A DNA stretch of 64,000 nt from positions 1,680,910-1,744,909 of the forward strand of contig OZ020491.1 in the NCBI GenBank assembly GCA_963971405.1. The letters are read 5' to 3'. Source of the DNA: Psococerastis gibbosa. Taxonomy: Eukaryota; Arthropoda; Insecta; Psocodea; Psocidae. Shown piece after piece: positions 1-11,592 of the stretch; position 1 is the stretch's first letter, and every line of letters starts with the position of its first letter. The notes under the pieces were generated by a model. The model had not been told where the DNA came from. It ran no database searches and saw only the letters and a program-made list of their open reading frames with translations. The translations under genes were made by a program, and so were the position numbers.

Positions 1-171
1 CAAACAGACAAAGTCCAATAATATGCAAATTAATTTAACTTACTTAACTATGCTTATCATAATTTACATGTGTGATACATAACTATTTTACAATTATAAT
101 TATAAGCAGTATATCGTACATCTATTTAACAATGTGAAGATTAAAGAAATAAGTTGTATACAAGTTATCTA
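1..171 (-). mobile_element. LINE 3' end fragment, cut by the window edge
   Basis: This stretch is the reverse complement of about 24365-24530, where the same sequence follows the end of a LINE reverse-transcriptase frame and runs into a TTTA-rich tail. Similarity stops at about 171. It is read as the 3' untranslated tail of the same LINE family inserted on the minus strand. No coding sequence is seen. Confidence 0.7.
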
Positions 172-1480
172 GTATAAGTGCGATACCACGCCTATATATG
201 GGTATTTTCTTATAACAATTAGATCGAGGTACAGAAAGGTCCAAACAGAGTACCTATACTTAAATTTGATGAAAGTCTCTAGGGTATGGTTTACAAAGGT
301 AAATTCTTCATACTCACTATTAGCATCACCAGGCTAGATGAGAATTTCTATGTAGGTACTTGATGTGAAAGAAAACTAGGCCTACAAAAATAATTAAGTA
401 GAAATCTTACAAATTTTTGAAAAAAAAACGCCTCTTTTGGCATTAGAACTACAATAATTCAATAATTTCACGTTCCACGTCCCCTTTATGGTTAAAATCG
501 ATATTTACAGGTAGCCTACCTCACAAACTTTGATAGTGAACAATATATTAACTTAATAATTGAGCTACCGTTTATCTATAAATTTGATCATCTGCGAGAA
601 AGAAGCAAATGACGCACTCCAGAAAGATATGGGTAGGCTATAGTTTATCTAATTGTAATTTATAGATGAACTGTAGTTGATCATATTATTATTATCAGTT
701 TATATTATATATTGTATATTTCAGTAGGTCCTCAAGTGGGTTATTGCCGATATATAGCGGGCCCTGGGTTTTTTCCTAAAAAATAAATAAATGGAAAGGC
801 AATATGGGTACGAAATATGAAATATTTACAATTAAGGTAGGTAGGCCTAACCGTTCTCTCCTGGTATCACACTAATTATTAGATTATACATAAAAAACAA
901 ACTAAGCAGTTAATTACGAAAATAAAATAATATACCTGTATTCCGCATAGAACACATCGAAAGCATCAATCAGCAAATGATCAAGTAGCCTATATCCATA
1001 TAAATTGTGAGTATACTGTTTATAGTTACCGGTACCTATCTGAATTAGTTACGTAGTAAGTTACGTAGAATAACACGGACCCATCACACGATCACAATAT
1101 TTAGGGTTTTTAATAAAATAATAAATAAATAAAACAAATGAATAGTCACTTAATTTTAACATAAGGTACAAAGATATACAGTATATCAAAAGAGTAACAT
1201 GAAGTCATACCTTATGCAAAACAGCGTTACATTCACACACACAAGAATTCAAAATCACAGATTCACATTTTCATACAAATAAAAACCATATATTAAATTA
1301 TGTCATTCACTGTTTAAACTTGTGTCTATATGGCGTAATTCATCTACCGCCTTTTGAATTGAATAAATTAATTGGTAATACTGTAGGTCAATTTCATGAA
1401 GAAAGAATTAAAGCAGCAATTCTTGCACTCAGCAGCTAGAGAACGTTTTCCCGCGTTCAGCGTTGATAAAGTAAAGTAAA
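172..1480. other. AT-rich stretch, no gene seen
   Basis: Very AT-rich sequence with short A/T-rich microsatellite-like runs such as AAATAAATAAAT near 780 and 1120. There is no long open frame, no recognisable protein similarity and no repeat shared with other parts of the window that I could see. Confidence 0.5.
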
Positions 1481-1539
1481 TTCGTGTCGGGGTGGTACTA
1501 CCCGTGGTACAGGAGTTTTCAGGTTGCATCAACAGCCTC

Positions 1540-1722
1540 CTGTTTAACCTATCGACAGTCAGGGAAGACTGCCGGGACCGCCGGCTTTACATGCCCTCCG
1601 AAGCATGGTAGTCAGAAGATAAATAATTGTACCACTAGAAAATTTTGGCATTCGGGTGGGACTCGAACCAGTCACCTTCTGAATGATAGTCCGAGTCGTT
1701 ACCTCTACGCCATTCTGACTAC
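1540..1722 (-). mobile_element. tRNA-derived SINE with a variant head
   Basis: On the minus strand a tRNA-like head with a pol III B box (GGTTCGAGTCC) is followed by the body found in the other SINEs here (CTTCGGAGGGCATGTAAAG, then CGGTCCCGG). The head differs from the main SINE, with another A-box region and spacing, so it is a related subfamily or an old copy. The apparent 96-residue open frame across it is not a gene. Confidence 0.6.
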
Positions 1723-2289
1723 TTCAGCGTTGATAATACAATATTACAAAATAAACGGCAAATATTTATTGTAGAAGTACATCAAAATGACGAGTAGGCC
1801 TAATATTTTTTCTTTTCTTTCTTTTTCTGGCTGTACAATAAATATTTACTGTGAAATTCGACTCAACCAAAAACGAGTAGCGTCAATTCTGTCATAATTC
1901 TGCCACAAATAATTAAGTAAATTTTGAGAAAACAAATAGCAAGCCTGAGACTTGATCGAACCAACAACGTTTCGGAGTCAGCACCACTACTCCACATGTC
2001 CTGCTGACATCATTATCCCACATCTTCTTCTTGTTTCTGTAATTGCTGCCTTGAGCAGGCGGCTGCACGAGGACTCTTCGTCGTGCTTCGTCGTGGACCG
2101 GTGGTATACCGTACTCGCAAACGGACGAAAGTCCCACCGACCACTCAAATAAAGGGTAGGCGAGACCCTCGCCCAGCTGCAAACTCAGTTTCTGATTCGG
2201 AGTTTTGGCTCAGATCCAGAGTTGAACGTAGCGTCTGTAAGTTCAGCAGCGCATCAAGCCTTCTGAACTAGTGCTGCTAAAACCTGGAA

Positions 2290-3135
2290 AAAGAAAAAAA
2301 AGAAACAATCACTGTAGCCTAGATATGGGAACCTTTTAGACCCACCGCTGCGTTACTACGTTACAGTTTTAAGACTGTACTTCAAAGCAAGGCCGTATAG
2401 CCATAAAATTTTTCGGGTGGGTCCATCTGACGTCACATGAGGTGAGGTAACCTCAATATATTTAAAACTTCATTCTACCATCTAGTGTACATTGCAAATA
2501 TATATATCCAGACCCCCTGGACCCCACTCTGGCTGCGGCCTTGCTTCAAAGGGGACCTCTATATGTTGTATAAACAAAGTGACAGTTTTCAGAGACCTTT
2601 TCAAAATTTTCAGGACCACAAGCTCGTTACGACTATATATCTGTCATAATACGAAGAATCACTCTGTAAATTTAAGCAAGCGTATCCAGTAAACTAATTA
2701 GTAGATGTCTTATTACAGTTGACTACCTTCTACTTAATTAGACCTACGACTAGGAGCTTCATTCATTAGTTAGGAACCTACTACCTACGGCATCTAGTTA
2801 AAAACTTAGTCACATGAGCAATGTAGCATACCGACTCAGTGTGTGTAAGAAGCCGTTAAGGTGGCCGACCCATACAATTAAGTATACATACGTATAACTA
2901 GGCTTAGGCCCCCTATAACACGGGGTGCAATGAAGCCTGTATCCTCAAATAGGCTACTATGAAGGACCAGCATTTGCAGAAAAGAGTTAAATTAGGAGTA
3001 CCTGCAGGGGGTAGGTCCAGAAATTTTGTCGGCTTTCGAGTTGCTACAATTTTTTAATTATGTGGCCACTAGGTTGGCTACGGTATAATCTATACGGAAA
3101 TTCCGCGTCCAGGTCCAAATGGAAGCAATGGTCTT
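2290..3135. other. No gene seen
   Basis: Moderately AT-rich sequence with frequent stops in all frames. No repeat family found elsewhere in the window was recognised here. Confidence 0.4.
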
Positions 3136-3137
3136 TA

Positions 3138-3988
3138 TTGCTTTCCAATTTATACGCAGGATAAGGAAAGCTTTGTGATGGTCGAAATTTTCGATTCCGA
3201 GATTTCAACGGATTTACGCGTTTTCAGGTCCCAGGAACCCAAAAAAAGTGGTTTTTACGAAATGTCTGTCTGTCTGTGCATCGATTTCCGGGCAAACTAC
3301 TCTGTCGATTTTGGTGAAATTTAGCACGTAGGTTCAAAAAAATCATACCTCGAGACCATTTTTTTTATTTTGGGCCAATTCAATTTGGGGGGGTTTTATT
3401 CTAAAAAAACTACAAAAAAAAACCGCTAAAAAAATTATTTCTCGAAAACGGCTCCAACGATTTCTTTTAAATTATCATATATTATAGTCGTTATTACTGT
3501 TGACAAAATGCGGGGGGGTCGCTTGCCCCTTGATAGTTTACTGCTGGGGGTAAAAAAATAAAAATAACTAAATTTTAATGAAAAAATGACTAAAAAGTAA
3601 TTTTTCTGCGAAACCTTTCTATCGATGATTTCTACCTTCAGGCATGTTTTATGTGTTGAATTGAATAACGAAACCGGATAGGTTGCTTTCCCAAGAAAAT
3701 ATTTGGTTTTGCATAAAAAAATTATTTTTTGAAAAAATGATAGAAAATTCGCGCTCAAATGCATTGCGTGCCCTGCCATTATTGCTGTGTGGTAATTAAT
3801 GTGTTGGTCTGACCTATCTAGAATTTATCTCACTTCTAGTGACGTTTGATGGACACCCCCCCCCCCCCCCGAGATATCGGAAATTTAACCACTGGAAAAT
3901 TATTTACCATGAAATTACTCATATCCTCTATCTACTAATGTTGATAAATTGGAAAGCATGTTCGAGTAAACTCGGACCGGTTCTTTTA
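3138..3988 (-). mobile_element. ~850-bp dispersed repeat, copy 1
   Basis: First of five long copies of one repeat. It starts at TTGCTTTCCAATTTAT and ends near GATAAATTGGAAAGCA, which is nearly the inverted start, followed by an outer block GTTCGAGTAAACTCGGACC. Inside are a CTGTCTGT microsatellite, a fixed block around GGTTTTTACGAAATG and a poly-C run near 3858. It encodes nothing credible; the 114-residue minus frame is interrupted differently in each copy. The near-inverted ends suggest a non-autonomous DNA transposon, but no clear target duplication was found. Confidence 0.7.
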
Positions 3989-4759
3989 TTTTATAATGAT
4001 TTTTATTAATTGGGCGTTATTATAGTGGCCATACTGTTTTCCAGTGGTAGGTACCTACATACAGTATACAAATTTTATTCTGGGGGGGGGGGGGGGGTCG
4101 ACTAGATCGCCACTTTTTGCCAAGGGTAGAGGCCCAAGTCGAACACTAACCACTTATCACTCACTGTTGGCCCGAACACCTATTAAAGCTGGCATATTAT
4201 GCATTACAACAACTCACATTAGTGTTCTTCATTTATTCATATTTCTAGGACGGGATCCTTCAGGCAAGGTTGACGCCAGGATTTCAGCTAGGGGGGGGGG
4301 GGGGGCAGGAGGTAGGTCCCATTTCGTAAAGAATGACTATAGCTTAGAATGTAATAGTAGAGCAGTAGCGGGATCTATGTGGAGGGGGGGGGGCTACCTC
4401 TCCCTGGCGTCGCCCTTGCCGTCAGGCCTCCCCATGTGGACGCTAGTAAATAAAGAGAAATGCCAGGAGACCGAGTATTATGCTCAGCTGGTGATTGTGT
4501 ATAAGGTAAAAAAATAGGCTCTAAAATTAAATTGCTGTTATCCAATTTTTTTGATAAAGCAAAAGATCAATGGCATATACAAAGAAATTCGATGAATGTA
4601 TCCGAATAACCTCTTCTGTGTAGTGACTAATACTTGTGCTGAGTTACGACACCTCGCCGATTGCATATTGCGTGAAGAGACTCCTACAAGTATACATACA
4701 TGCACGCTACAACTATGCCCACCGATTTTTATATTAAAAAGTCTAATATACAATCCCCA

Positions 4760-5035
4760 GCAACATCGCTGTGGCAGTGTTCCGAATGGCTACAGGACAT
4801 GACTACCTCCAGAGCCACCTCCACAGAATAGGTATAAGGCTGAGTCATCCGAATACCCCCTCTGTTTCCAAGGGGAGGGGAATGCCGATCACCTATTCAG
4901 CTGCACTGGCATTGAGGTAGAAAACCGAACTGAGACACAGGAGGGGTTGGCCCAGCTCTAATACGCGCGGCACGGCGTCAAATGGCCTACCAGCCAAGGA
5001 CGGGCGTTGGCTGAAGAAGAAGAAGAATCAGAATC
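4760..5035 (+). pseudogene. LINE ORF2 C-terminal relic
   Basis: The plus strand encodes a stretch beginning FRMATGHDYLQSHLHRIGI and, after a frame change, DHLFSC. That pairing (TGHxxLxxHLHRIGI, then HLFxC) is the usual C-terminal region downstream of the reverse transcriptase in R1/Jockey-type LINEs. It ends in a GAAGAA-type microsatellite and an ATCAGA repeat, the pattern seen at other LINE tails here. Frameshifted and short, so dead. Confidence 0.55.
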
Positions 5036-5118
5036 AGAATCAGAATCAGTATAATCCGTTTAAGTGCCAGGACATAGCTGGATTCACATCGTCAAAAATT
5101 GAAGTACAAAAAAAAATG

Positions 5119-5250
5119 ACTATCACAATAATATTAGCCTACATTACTATCACAATAATATTAGCCTACACTACTATCACAATAATATTACATTAATAAT
5201 AAATATTACATTAATATTACATTAATAATAAATATTACATTAATAATTTA
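5119..5250. repeat. 27-bp tandem repeat and AT-rich direct repeats
   Basis: The unit ACTATCACAATAATATTAGC plus seven bases occurs at 5119, 5146 and partly at 5173, a period of 27 bp. It merges into short AATATTACATTA repeats. It sits just beyond the 3' end of the minus-strand LINE and may be part of its degenerate tail. Confidence 0.75.
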
Positions 5251-5286
5251 CCACGAGGGTTTCGTTATCAGTGCATAGGCCTATAC

Positions 5287-7930
5287 CTAACTCCAAACTA
5301 GTTCATAAAATTCATTTATGGAATATATGGGATGTGTTTTTAATATGTACTCAACAGTTTTTCCAAATTGGGGCAGATTTTCTGTCTGGATTGACCTCGG
5401 TAGGGAGTTGTATAACTTAATGGCCAAATTTGGGAAACTACTCTTTGTTTTTGTTAATCTGCACTTAGGGATTTGTAGGTGATGAGCTGTTCTAGTGGGG
5501 TAATTGTGAACATCACATCTGTTGCTGAAGTTAACTAGATTTTCCTTTATATATATAAGGCTATTGAGTACATATTGTGCATATATTGTAAGAATACCCA
5601 GGGTGGAAAAAATAGGCCTACAAGGCTCTCTAGATCTGCTGTTAGTTATTATTCGCAACACACGCTTCTGTAGTAGGAGTATATCCTTTGCAGCAGGAGC
5701 GTGCCCCCAGAGTAAAATACCATAATTTATATGGGAGTGGAATAATCCATAATATGTATTCAGAAGATGAGTTGAAGTAACTTGATTCCTCAACTTTCTG
5801 AAGAGGTATGTAATACGACATAACTTTTTACATATTTGATCAATATGGATATTCCAACTTAAAGTTGGATCTAAATGAAAGCCCAGGAACTTAACCGCTC
5901 TGTTGTTGTCTGGATATGCCTTTAGTGTCAAAACAAGATGCTGGGTTTTGTCTGCATTTAGTTGGAACTTATTATTAATGAACCAATCAGCTGTTTTTTC
6001 TAGAAGGGGGCGTCCTTCAGCAACAGCACCTTCAGGGGACGAGGCTCTTTTCTTCAGTGTGGTGTCATCCGCAAAGAGTATAGTGCTGTTTTTAAGATCA
6101 TTTATCATTACGAGGAATAGTAGAGGACCCAGGACAGAGCCCTGAGGAACCCCATGTCTAACAGACTTAAGAGTGGAAGGTGCTCCCGCAACGGTTACTA
6201 ACTCAGTTCTGTTTTCTAGATAAGACGTCAGTATTGTTAGTACTACGTTGCGTACACCATAGCGTTGTAGTTTACCTAATAATATTGGATGATATACACA
6301 GTCAAATGCTTTGCTTAGGTCGCAGAAAGATAGGCCCAAGGAGTCGCCTGCCTCGAAGCAGTCTAGAGCCTCCTGAACCATTTCTAAAGCAGCACTGAAA
6401 GTGGATTTACCTCTCCTGAAACCATGTTGACTTTCATTGAACAATTCATTTTTTTCAAAGTAGTTCACTAGTTGGATACACATAATTTTTTCTAGTACTT
6501 TACCGATAACTGGCACAATTGATATCGGTCTATAGTTTCCTGGAGAGTATACATCTCCTTTCTTATGTATGGGCACGGTTCTGGAAATCTTAAGCTCATC
6601 AGGGAAGATTCCCTCTTTCAGACTGATATTTAATAGAGTAGTAAGAGGCGTGGCAATAGTATCAATGATACTTTTAAGTATTAGCGACGAAAACCCATAT
6701 GCGTCTGCACTCTGAGACGTCTTTAGGCCATTTACTATTTTGGTTACATCCTGACAACTTACAGGTGCCCAAGTGGAAAAAGATACATCTGTACTGGTAA
6801 CTCCAAGTACAGGGTCCGTATTACTGGGTGGGAGGCTGTTTATTATTTTATCTGCCGCCTCAGAGAAATAGTTATTTAGTTCATCAGGGCTGATAGGACA
6901 TAATGGAGTCTGTCGCTTTTTGGCCTGGGCGTTAACAAGGGCCCACATGGCTTTACATGGGTTTGCGGCTTTATTTATTGTTTCTACGTTATAATTTTTC
7001 TTAGCCTGCGTTAATTTGTATTTATAAATACTTTTAACTCGCAGGTATTTTCTATATAACGCTGATTTGGAATCAGTATCTAGGGTCTCTTTAAACCTAT
7101 AGTTCAACGTTAGCAGATATTCCTTAATATTTCTGAGGTCTTGGGTATACCATGGATTTTTTGGCGGCTTATGATTTTTCTTTGTGACTAACTGAGGCGT
7201 GTGTATGTGTTTTTGGGGGAAGGTTTTATTAAAAATGTCGGTTAATACATTGAAAAAAGAAGTGAACTTACTAACAGCAGTTGGATGAGCATTTTCTATT
7301 ACAATATCCCAGTTTATTTCATTGAGTCGCGAGATAAGAATATGAAAATTATTTTCGTCTACTTTCCTGGTTGTAGATATGTAATTGGCACACCAAGAAG
7401 GAACGCGTAACTCTGGTTTAAAGAAGTTTAATGACATTTCCACAGCTTTATGGTCTGCAACAGTAGGATCAGATACAGAAACAGTAAACTCAGTATGATT
7501 TGTAAAAATGTTGTCTATGCAATTATCCAGTCTTGTCGGCTCACGATTCGTCAAAAAAAGATTATAACTTCGGCATAAATTTGTGAGATCAATCTCGTGT
7601 CTACTGCAAGTGTTAAAGTGTACGTTAAAATCCCCCCCTAGGATTATAGTCTTGTGCTTACCACTTTGTGATGAGAGGAATGAGTCTAAGTTGCTTAAAA
7701 AAATTGGAAAAGATCCATTAGGTGACCTATACAGAGAAACAACCAGGGTTGACAAATCGGTTAATTCAATGGCTGACATTTCTAAGTTTTGCTCTGAACA
7801 AAAGCGGTTGGCGTCCAATTTCCTGACACATAGGTCGCTGCTTGCATAAATGGCCGTTCCACCTCTATCCTTTTCACTCCTGCACCATGCAGTGATTAGC
7901 TGCAGATTTGAAGTGGTTTGGTAGAAGAAT
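5287..7930 (-). mobile_element. 5'-truncated LINE with a long endonuclease-reverse transcriptase ORF
   Basis: One uninterrupted minus-strand frame runs from about 7947 to the stop at 5287, roughly 880 codons. It has no natural start: the frame opens through a neighbouring tandem repeat, and the first codon usually called (7816-7818) is TTG. It begins inside an APE-type endonuclease (GGDFNVHF, then VADHKAVEM). The reverse transcriptase follows (YRPISIVPVIGKVLEKIM, HGFRRGKST, DLSKAFDCV, HGVPQGSVLGPLLF, FADDTTL), then a LINE-type C-terminal tail. Catalytic FADD is intact. The N-terminal endonuclease residues, ORF1 and 5' UTR are missing, the classic 5' truncation of target-primed reverse transcription. 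The motifs fit the Jockey/CR1 group; the exact clade needs a tree. The unbroken frame suggests recent insertion. Confidence 0.9.
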
Positions 7931-8167
7931 ATTAAAAAGTTTTTTATTTAATTAAGGTGCAGTCAGGCCTACATTTGAAAATTTTTGTATTAAATAGTTT
8001 TTTATGGAATGAAGGTCGGTAAGGCCTACAGAATCATGAAAATTTTTATATTAAAAAGTTTTTTATTTAATTAAGGACAGTGAGGCCTACATTTGAAAAA
8101 AAAAATTATATTAAAAGGTTTTTTATTTAATTAAGGTGCAGTAAGGCCTACATTTGAAATTTTATAT
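7931..8167. repeat. ~59-bp tandem array, four units
   Basis: Four head-to-tail units start near 7931, 7989, 8050 and 8110. Each begins ATTAAAAAG/ATAG, goes through a T-run and TTTAATTAAGG, and contains AGGCCTACA. The array abuts the 5' truncation point of the LINE, so it is either the target sequence or a rearranged junction. Confidence 0.8.
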
Positions 8168-8346
8168 ATACTATAGGCCCTACCCCCTAAAATCATCTAA
8201 AATTGTACCGAAATAGACAAGTATAGGTTGACCCCGACTTTTTATCGATGTTTTAACCGGAATTCAAAACCTCATCGAGACACATACGAGCAGGGTCTCT
8301 AGATGATCTGTATAACTTATAGAGAGCCGAGCCTGATACATTTACA

Positions 8347-8676
8347 TAAGGCGCGGTTTCCACCGATCTCGCATTGCAGAATGCAAATGACATTGACGGA
8401 AATGTTTGTTTTTCTTCTTATAGAAATCGATTAAAATGTTTGTACTTAACATATCCCATGACACCATTTTTTAATTTTAGTTTGTTTGTTTGTGATTTTA
8501 CTCTATGATCATTGATCAATTTTAACTATGGCATAGAGTAAAACAAACATTTCTGTCAATGTCATTTGCATTCTGCAATGTGAGGTCGGTGGAAACCCCG
8601 CCTAAGTCTTGAATGTTTGCTACCACGTCACCGTATTTGTATTTTGCACTTGCAGGTCTGTGGAATCCCCGCCTAA
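8347..8676. mobile_element. Foldback MITE (TAAGGCG family), full length
   Basis: The ends are inverted: TAAGGCGCGGTTTCCACCG at the left and a matching GTGGAATCCCCGCCTAA at the right. The arms are long, repeating the TTGCAGAATGCAAATGACATT block in inverse order around a centre near 8500. Related copies lie at 16895, 44697 and 62314. It has no coding capacity. A TA target duplication is plausible because the ends read TA...TA. Confidence 0.75.
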
Positions 8677-8977
8677 GCTGAGGATTGCCACAGAGAGAGC
8701 CACCTCTTGCGGTACAATTTCGCGTCTGAATTCCAGTGGTCATAGACAAAAGAGCCGCGTCTCCAGATTAGCGGAGCTTGTCAACTGTCTGAACACAGTC
8801 ATCTGGAAAGTAGGCAGCTACAAGGCGGAACAAGGGGCAACAAAAGATGAGAGATGTGCCACCGTGTTCCTCGCATTCCACGGCCATGTTCCGACAGGTG
8901 AGCGACTCTCTTTGCTTAAAGTCTCGGCCTAATGAGTTTGGGTCAGTACCCTGAAAACGTGGCGATCTAGAGAGACA

Positions 8978-9090
8978 GTGCCGGGATTGGCCTTGTGGGG
9001 GCCCAGGGGCCGGAGTTGTGTAGGGGCACGGGGCCGGAATTGTGAGAAGTCTTACATTTCCTAGACGAATAGTCCGCTGTCAATTATACA
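8978..9090 (+). mobile_element. hAT-like element, left end only
   Basis: Starts with CAGTGCCGGGATTGGCCTTG and continues to a block on TCTTACA that matches the left end of the complete element at 33660-34601. The right end is not found nearby, so this is a truncated relative. Confidence 0.45.
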
Positions 9091-9177
9091 ATGGAGACAC
9101 AGGAAGCAAAATATAGGAGAGAGTATGGAGATTAAACATTAATTAATTAATTAACCTCTTCAATAGCCTCACTAAGT

Positions 9178-9285
9178 CACCTGCTGGGTACTTGTGTCGC
9201 GTTACGAAACGTCTCCGCCCGCAAGGTTTGTAGAGACTCACACAAGTACAAGCACGCTTCCACCTTGCGACCGAAGTTATATACG
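9178..9285 (-). repeat. ~100-bp dispersed repeat, minus copy
   Basis: The reverse complement carries CTTGTACTTGTGTGAGTCTC and CGGAGACGTTTCG, shared with 39515-39640 and 47860-47960 and in part with 38365-38425. It is probably a short retroposed element; no promoter boxes are clear. Confidence 0.55.
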
Positions 9286-10369
9286 TAACTGTGATTGTTT
9301 GGATGTCCAAGGCGTGAGCTGATTGGTCGAAGAAAACGTGGCCGATTGCACTAGAAATTAAAAAAAAAATCCTTGGCTATTACAGCTTTACCTTACTTTT
9401 TCGTGTTCGAGGTAGATACTACTAGTTTCTGGGCCCTGTATTTTGCCAAACTGATACCACAGTCGGTGCACACCCAAAGGTCACGGAAGTCTTTGGACTC
9501 GTCAGTTTAGAAAAGAATTAGCCACTAGATGTTTCCACGTCTTAGCGTTACCCGGGGTACGGCCGATGGGTTTTTGTGTAAAAAGCGATCTTCGGGGAGG
9601 CTCTTTTCCTCTACCCCAGCAGGATCCTGCTCCTAGGATCAATTACAGATCTATTCCGACAGTTGGCCTACAGTATATTTTAATCCGATCCACATGAGGG
9701 TATTCAGTATTATACTGAGCGCATTTTTTAGCGCAGTGGGCAGTTGATACATGGGCAGGTCGCCTTATAAGTGTGTTGTGGGACCTACGCTCATTCACGG
9801 CACTGTCCGTAGGTGTGTTATGAAATTAGTTGGCCGCTTATGTAGGCTGTACCCGTTATAGACAGCCGGCACATTCAAGTAGGTGGCTTCTTATCAGCAC
9901 GGCACAGCCTTGTAAATAATAAAATATGTTATTTTGAATAATTTAATTTGATTGAATATCTAGCCCTATAGCTATACGACTTGCACACGCTTTCTTTTTC
10001 AGCGATTTATTCCAAAAAGGGGGTCAACGCGGTAGGCTACGGAATCTTCCAAAGTCTTTTGTTATACCGTATATCTTACCTACAAAACCACGTTGAAAAA
10101 CCTTTATGGGACTTCCGGGTTGCCAGATTCGACCCTAAATACACCCCCCCTCCGTCCACGCGTTCCTTGGATACTTAAAAATTGGGGAGGTAGGAGAACC
10201 CATTATGGTTAAACGGGTGATAGGGGTTGCATTCATATGTGTACAAGAAGAGCTCGCTGAATCGGACATTAGCTGCGACACGAGAACTTCGTCAGTTACA
10301 TCACAGAAGGAATCTACCGGTCTGGGCACCCAAGCACAGGAATATCAGCAGCAAGTGATGGGGTATGTA

Positions 10370-10545
10370 GGAGGTCAGTACATATACGAGGAGCTAAAGG
10401 ACCGAGGGGAGTGGAGGCACGATGCGACATGTTGCTGCCAACTAGCCAATCATCTGCCCTTGAAGAAGAAGCAAAAGAAGCGGATGAAGAAGAAGAGGAA
10501 GAAGAAGAAGAGGAAGAAGAAGAACAAGAACAAGAGGGGATAATA
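10370..10545 (+). pseudogene. LINE ORF2 tail followed by a GAA/AAG microsatellite
   Basis: A plus frame ends LKDRGEWRHD...ANHLP and then a lysine run. DR-x2-WR a few residues before the end is a recurrent C-terminal signature of LINE ORF2 proteins, and the AAG-rich run that follows resembles other LINE tails in this window. The poly-Lys and, antisense, poly-Ser frames are microsatellite translation, not genes. Confidence 0.4.
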
Positions 10546-10649
10546 TACCTACATAATCTGTTCTTAATTTGAGATATGTTATGGTCGGCAATGATTCTAA
10601 GGAATCCATTGGGGTTAGGTTGACCAAGGCTGGGCGCGGACAATTTTTC

Positions 10650-10815
10650 CTAAGCTTTACCTAAGCGGAGTCTGCGGATTAGATTTAAATAATCCTGGTC
10701 AACTCCTCTTCTCCCTGAGGTGAAGGAGTCTGTCTTTAGGGGGCCTGTTAATAAAAAGACTCACTCCCCCCGCCAGGCTAACAGGGTTGCTGAAAGCAGG
10801 CGTTGGAATACCCAC
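10650..10815 (+). repeat. Dispersed repeat with GAGGTGAAGGAGTCTG core, copy 1
   Basis: Shares CCTGAGGTGAAGGAGTCTGT and CCCCCCGCCAGGCTAACAGG with 41640-41815 (plus) and, inverted, with 36240-36410. Each plus copy ends in AGCAGGCGTT followed by A-rich or AAC-repeat sequence, so it looks like a short retroposon. Confidence 0.65.
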
Positions 10816-10954
10816 AAGTCACAAACTAACGACCTTGAAGGTCATTAAACTTCCGCCAAAAGAACAGCTGTTCATTGATAATAATATGGATCTACAATTT
10901 GGGCTTTATATGCTACAAAGAAAGAAAAAATATTGACAATAGTAATAAAATAAT

Positions 10955-11372
10955 AACTTTTGTTCAATTACTACGCCATAAAGTCCTGTCTTACACTGAA
11001 CTATAGGAGGGCCCGGGACCGCCTGCTCTGGATGCCCTACATGTAGCAAGTGTGAGACCAGGGACGGCGCTACGGGGGTGCGCGGTGGGGCCTAGCCCCC
11101 CTAAAAGTTTCTCCGGCCCCCTGCCCCCCCCCCTTTTGAGAAATTTAAAATTTAAAATTTAAATTTAAATTATATAGCAGAATTAAAACTGGTTACAAGT
11201 TACTTACTTTCATTATAGCTACTCCCAATGAAAAATGTGTTTTTTTTTAGTTTTTTTCATGCCCCTCATGGCCCCTTGCCTTAAAATTTCTAGCACCGCC
11301 ACTGTGCGAGACTCGAAGTAACAACCTTTCGGGTGAAAGTCAGATGTCGTACCGCTACCCTGCATGCCCCGA
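10955..11372 (-). mobile_element. tRNA-derived SINE split by a hAT-like insertion
   Basis: The right part, on minus, carries the pol III head with TTCGAGTC and the A-box region (11305-11372). The left part carries the body and the tail TTTTGTTC (10955-11058). The two halves are separated by a 246-bp element at 11059-11304. Without it, the SINE reads like the copies at 13621 and 40999. Confidence 0.75.
11059..11304. mobile_element. hAT-like miniature element nested in a SINE
   Basis: Ends are CAGGGACGGCGCTA and TAGCACCGCCACTG, inverted with two mismatches. It is flanked by TGTGAGAC (11051-11058) and TGCGAGAC (11305-11312), an 8-bp target duplication with one change. hAT transposases make 8-bp duplications and often use CAG-starting ends. 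The 246-bp interior has runs of C and G and no coding sequence. Confidence 0.8.
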
Positions 11373-11592
11373 CTACCTAGGTATAAAATGACAGTCCCTA
11401 TAATATCAGGGGATCGGCGCTATGCGATAATGAATACTAAACTGATGCATAGTGATTCATATGTAGCAGGTATCAGGTATCTGCATATACCTACTGTACT
11501 TAATGCCTGTAAATCATTGCTTCATTCCAGCTGTACCGGCCCTTTTCCAAGACCTATAGCATCATCGCATTCTTACTGCCTCATGACTTCAT

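Noticed and set aside
3435-3779. 114-residue minus frame, similar frames at 27188 and 49314
   Set aside because: All lie in copies of the ~850-bp repeat, end at different points and show no frame conservation.
4044-4517. 157-residue Gly-rich plus frame
   Set aside because: Gly runs come from several poly-G tracts; no domain and no conservation visible.
10205-10643. Lys-rich plus frame and Ser-rich minus frame
   Set aside because: Translation of an AAG/CTT microsatellite next to a LINE tail.
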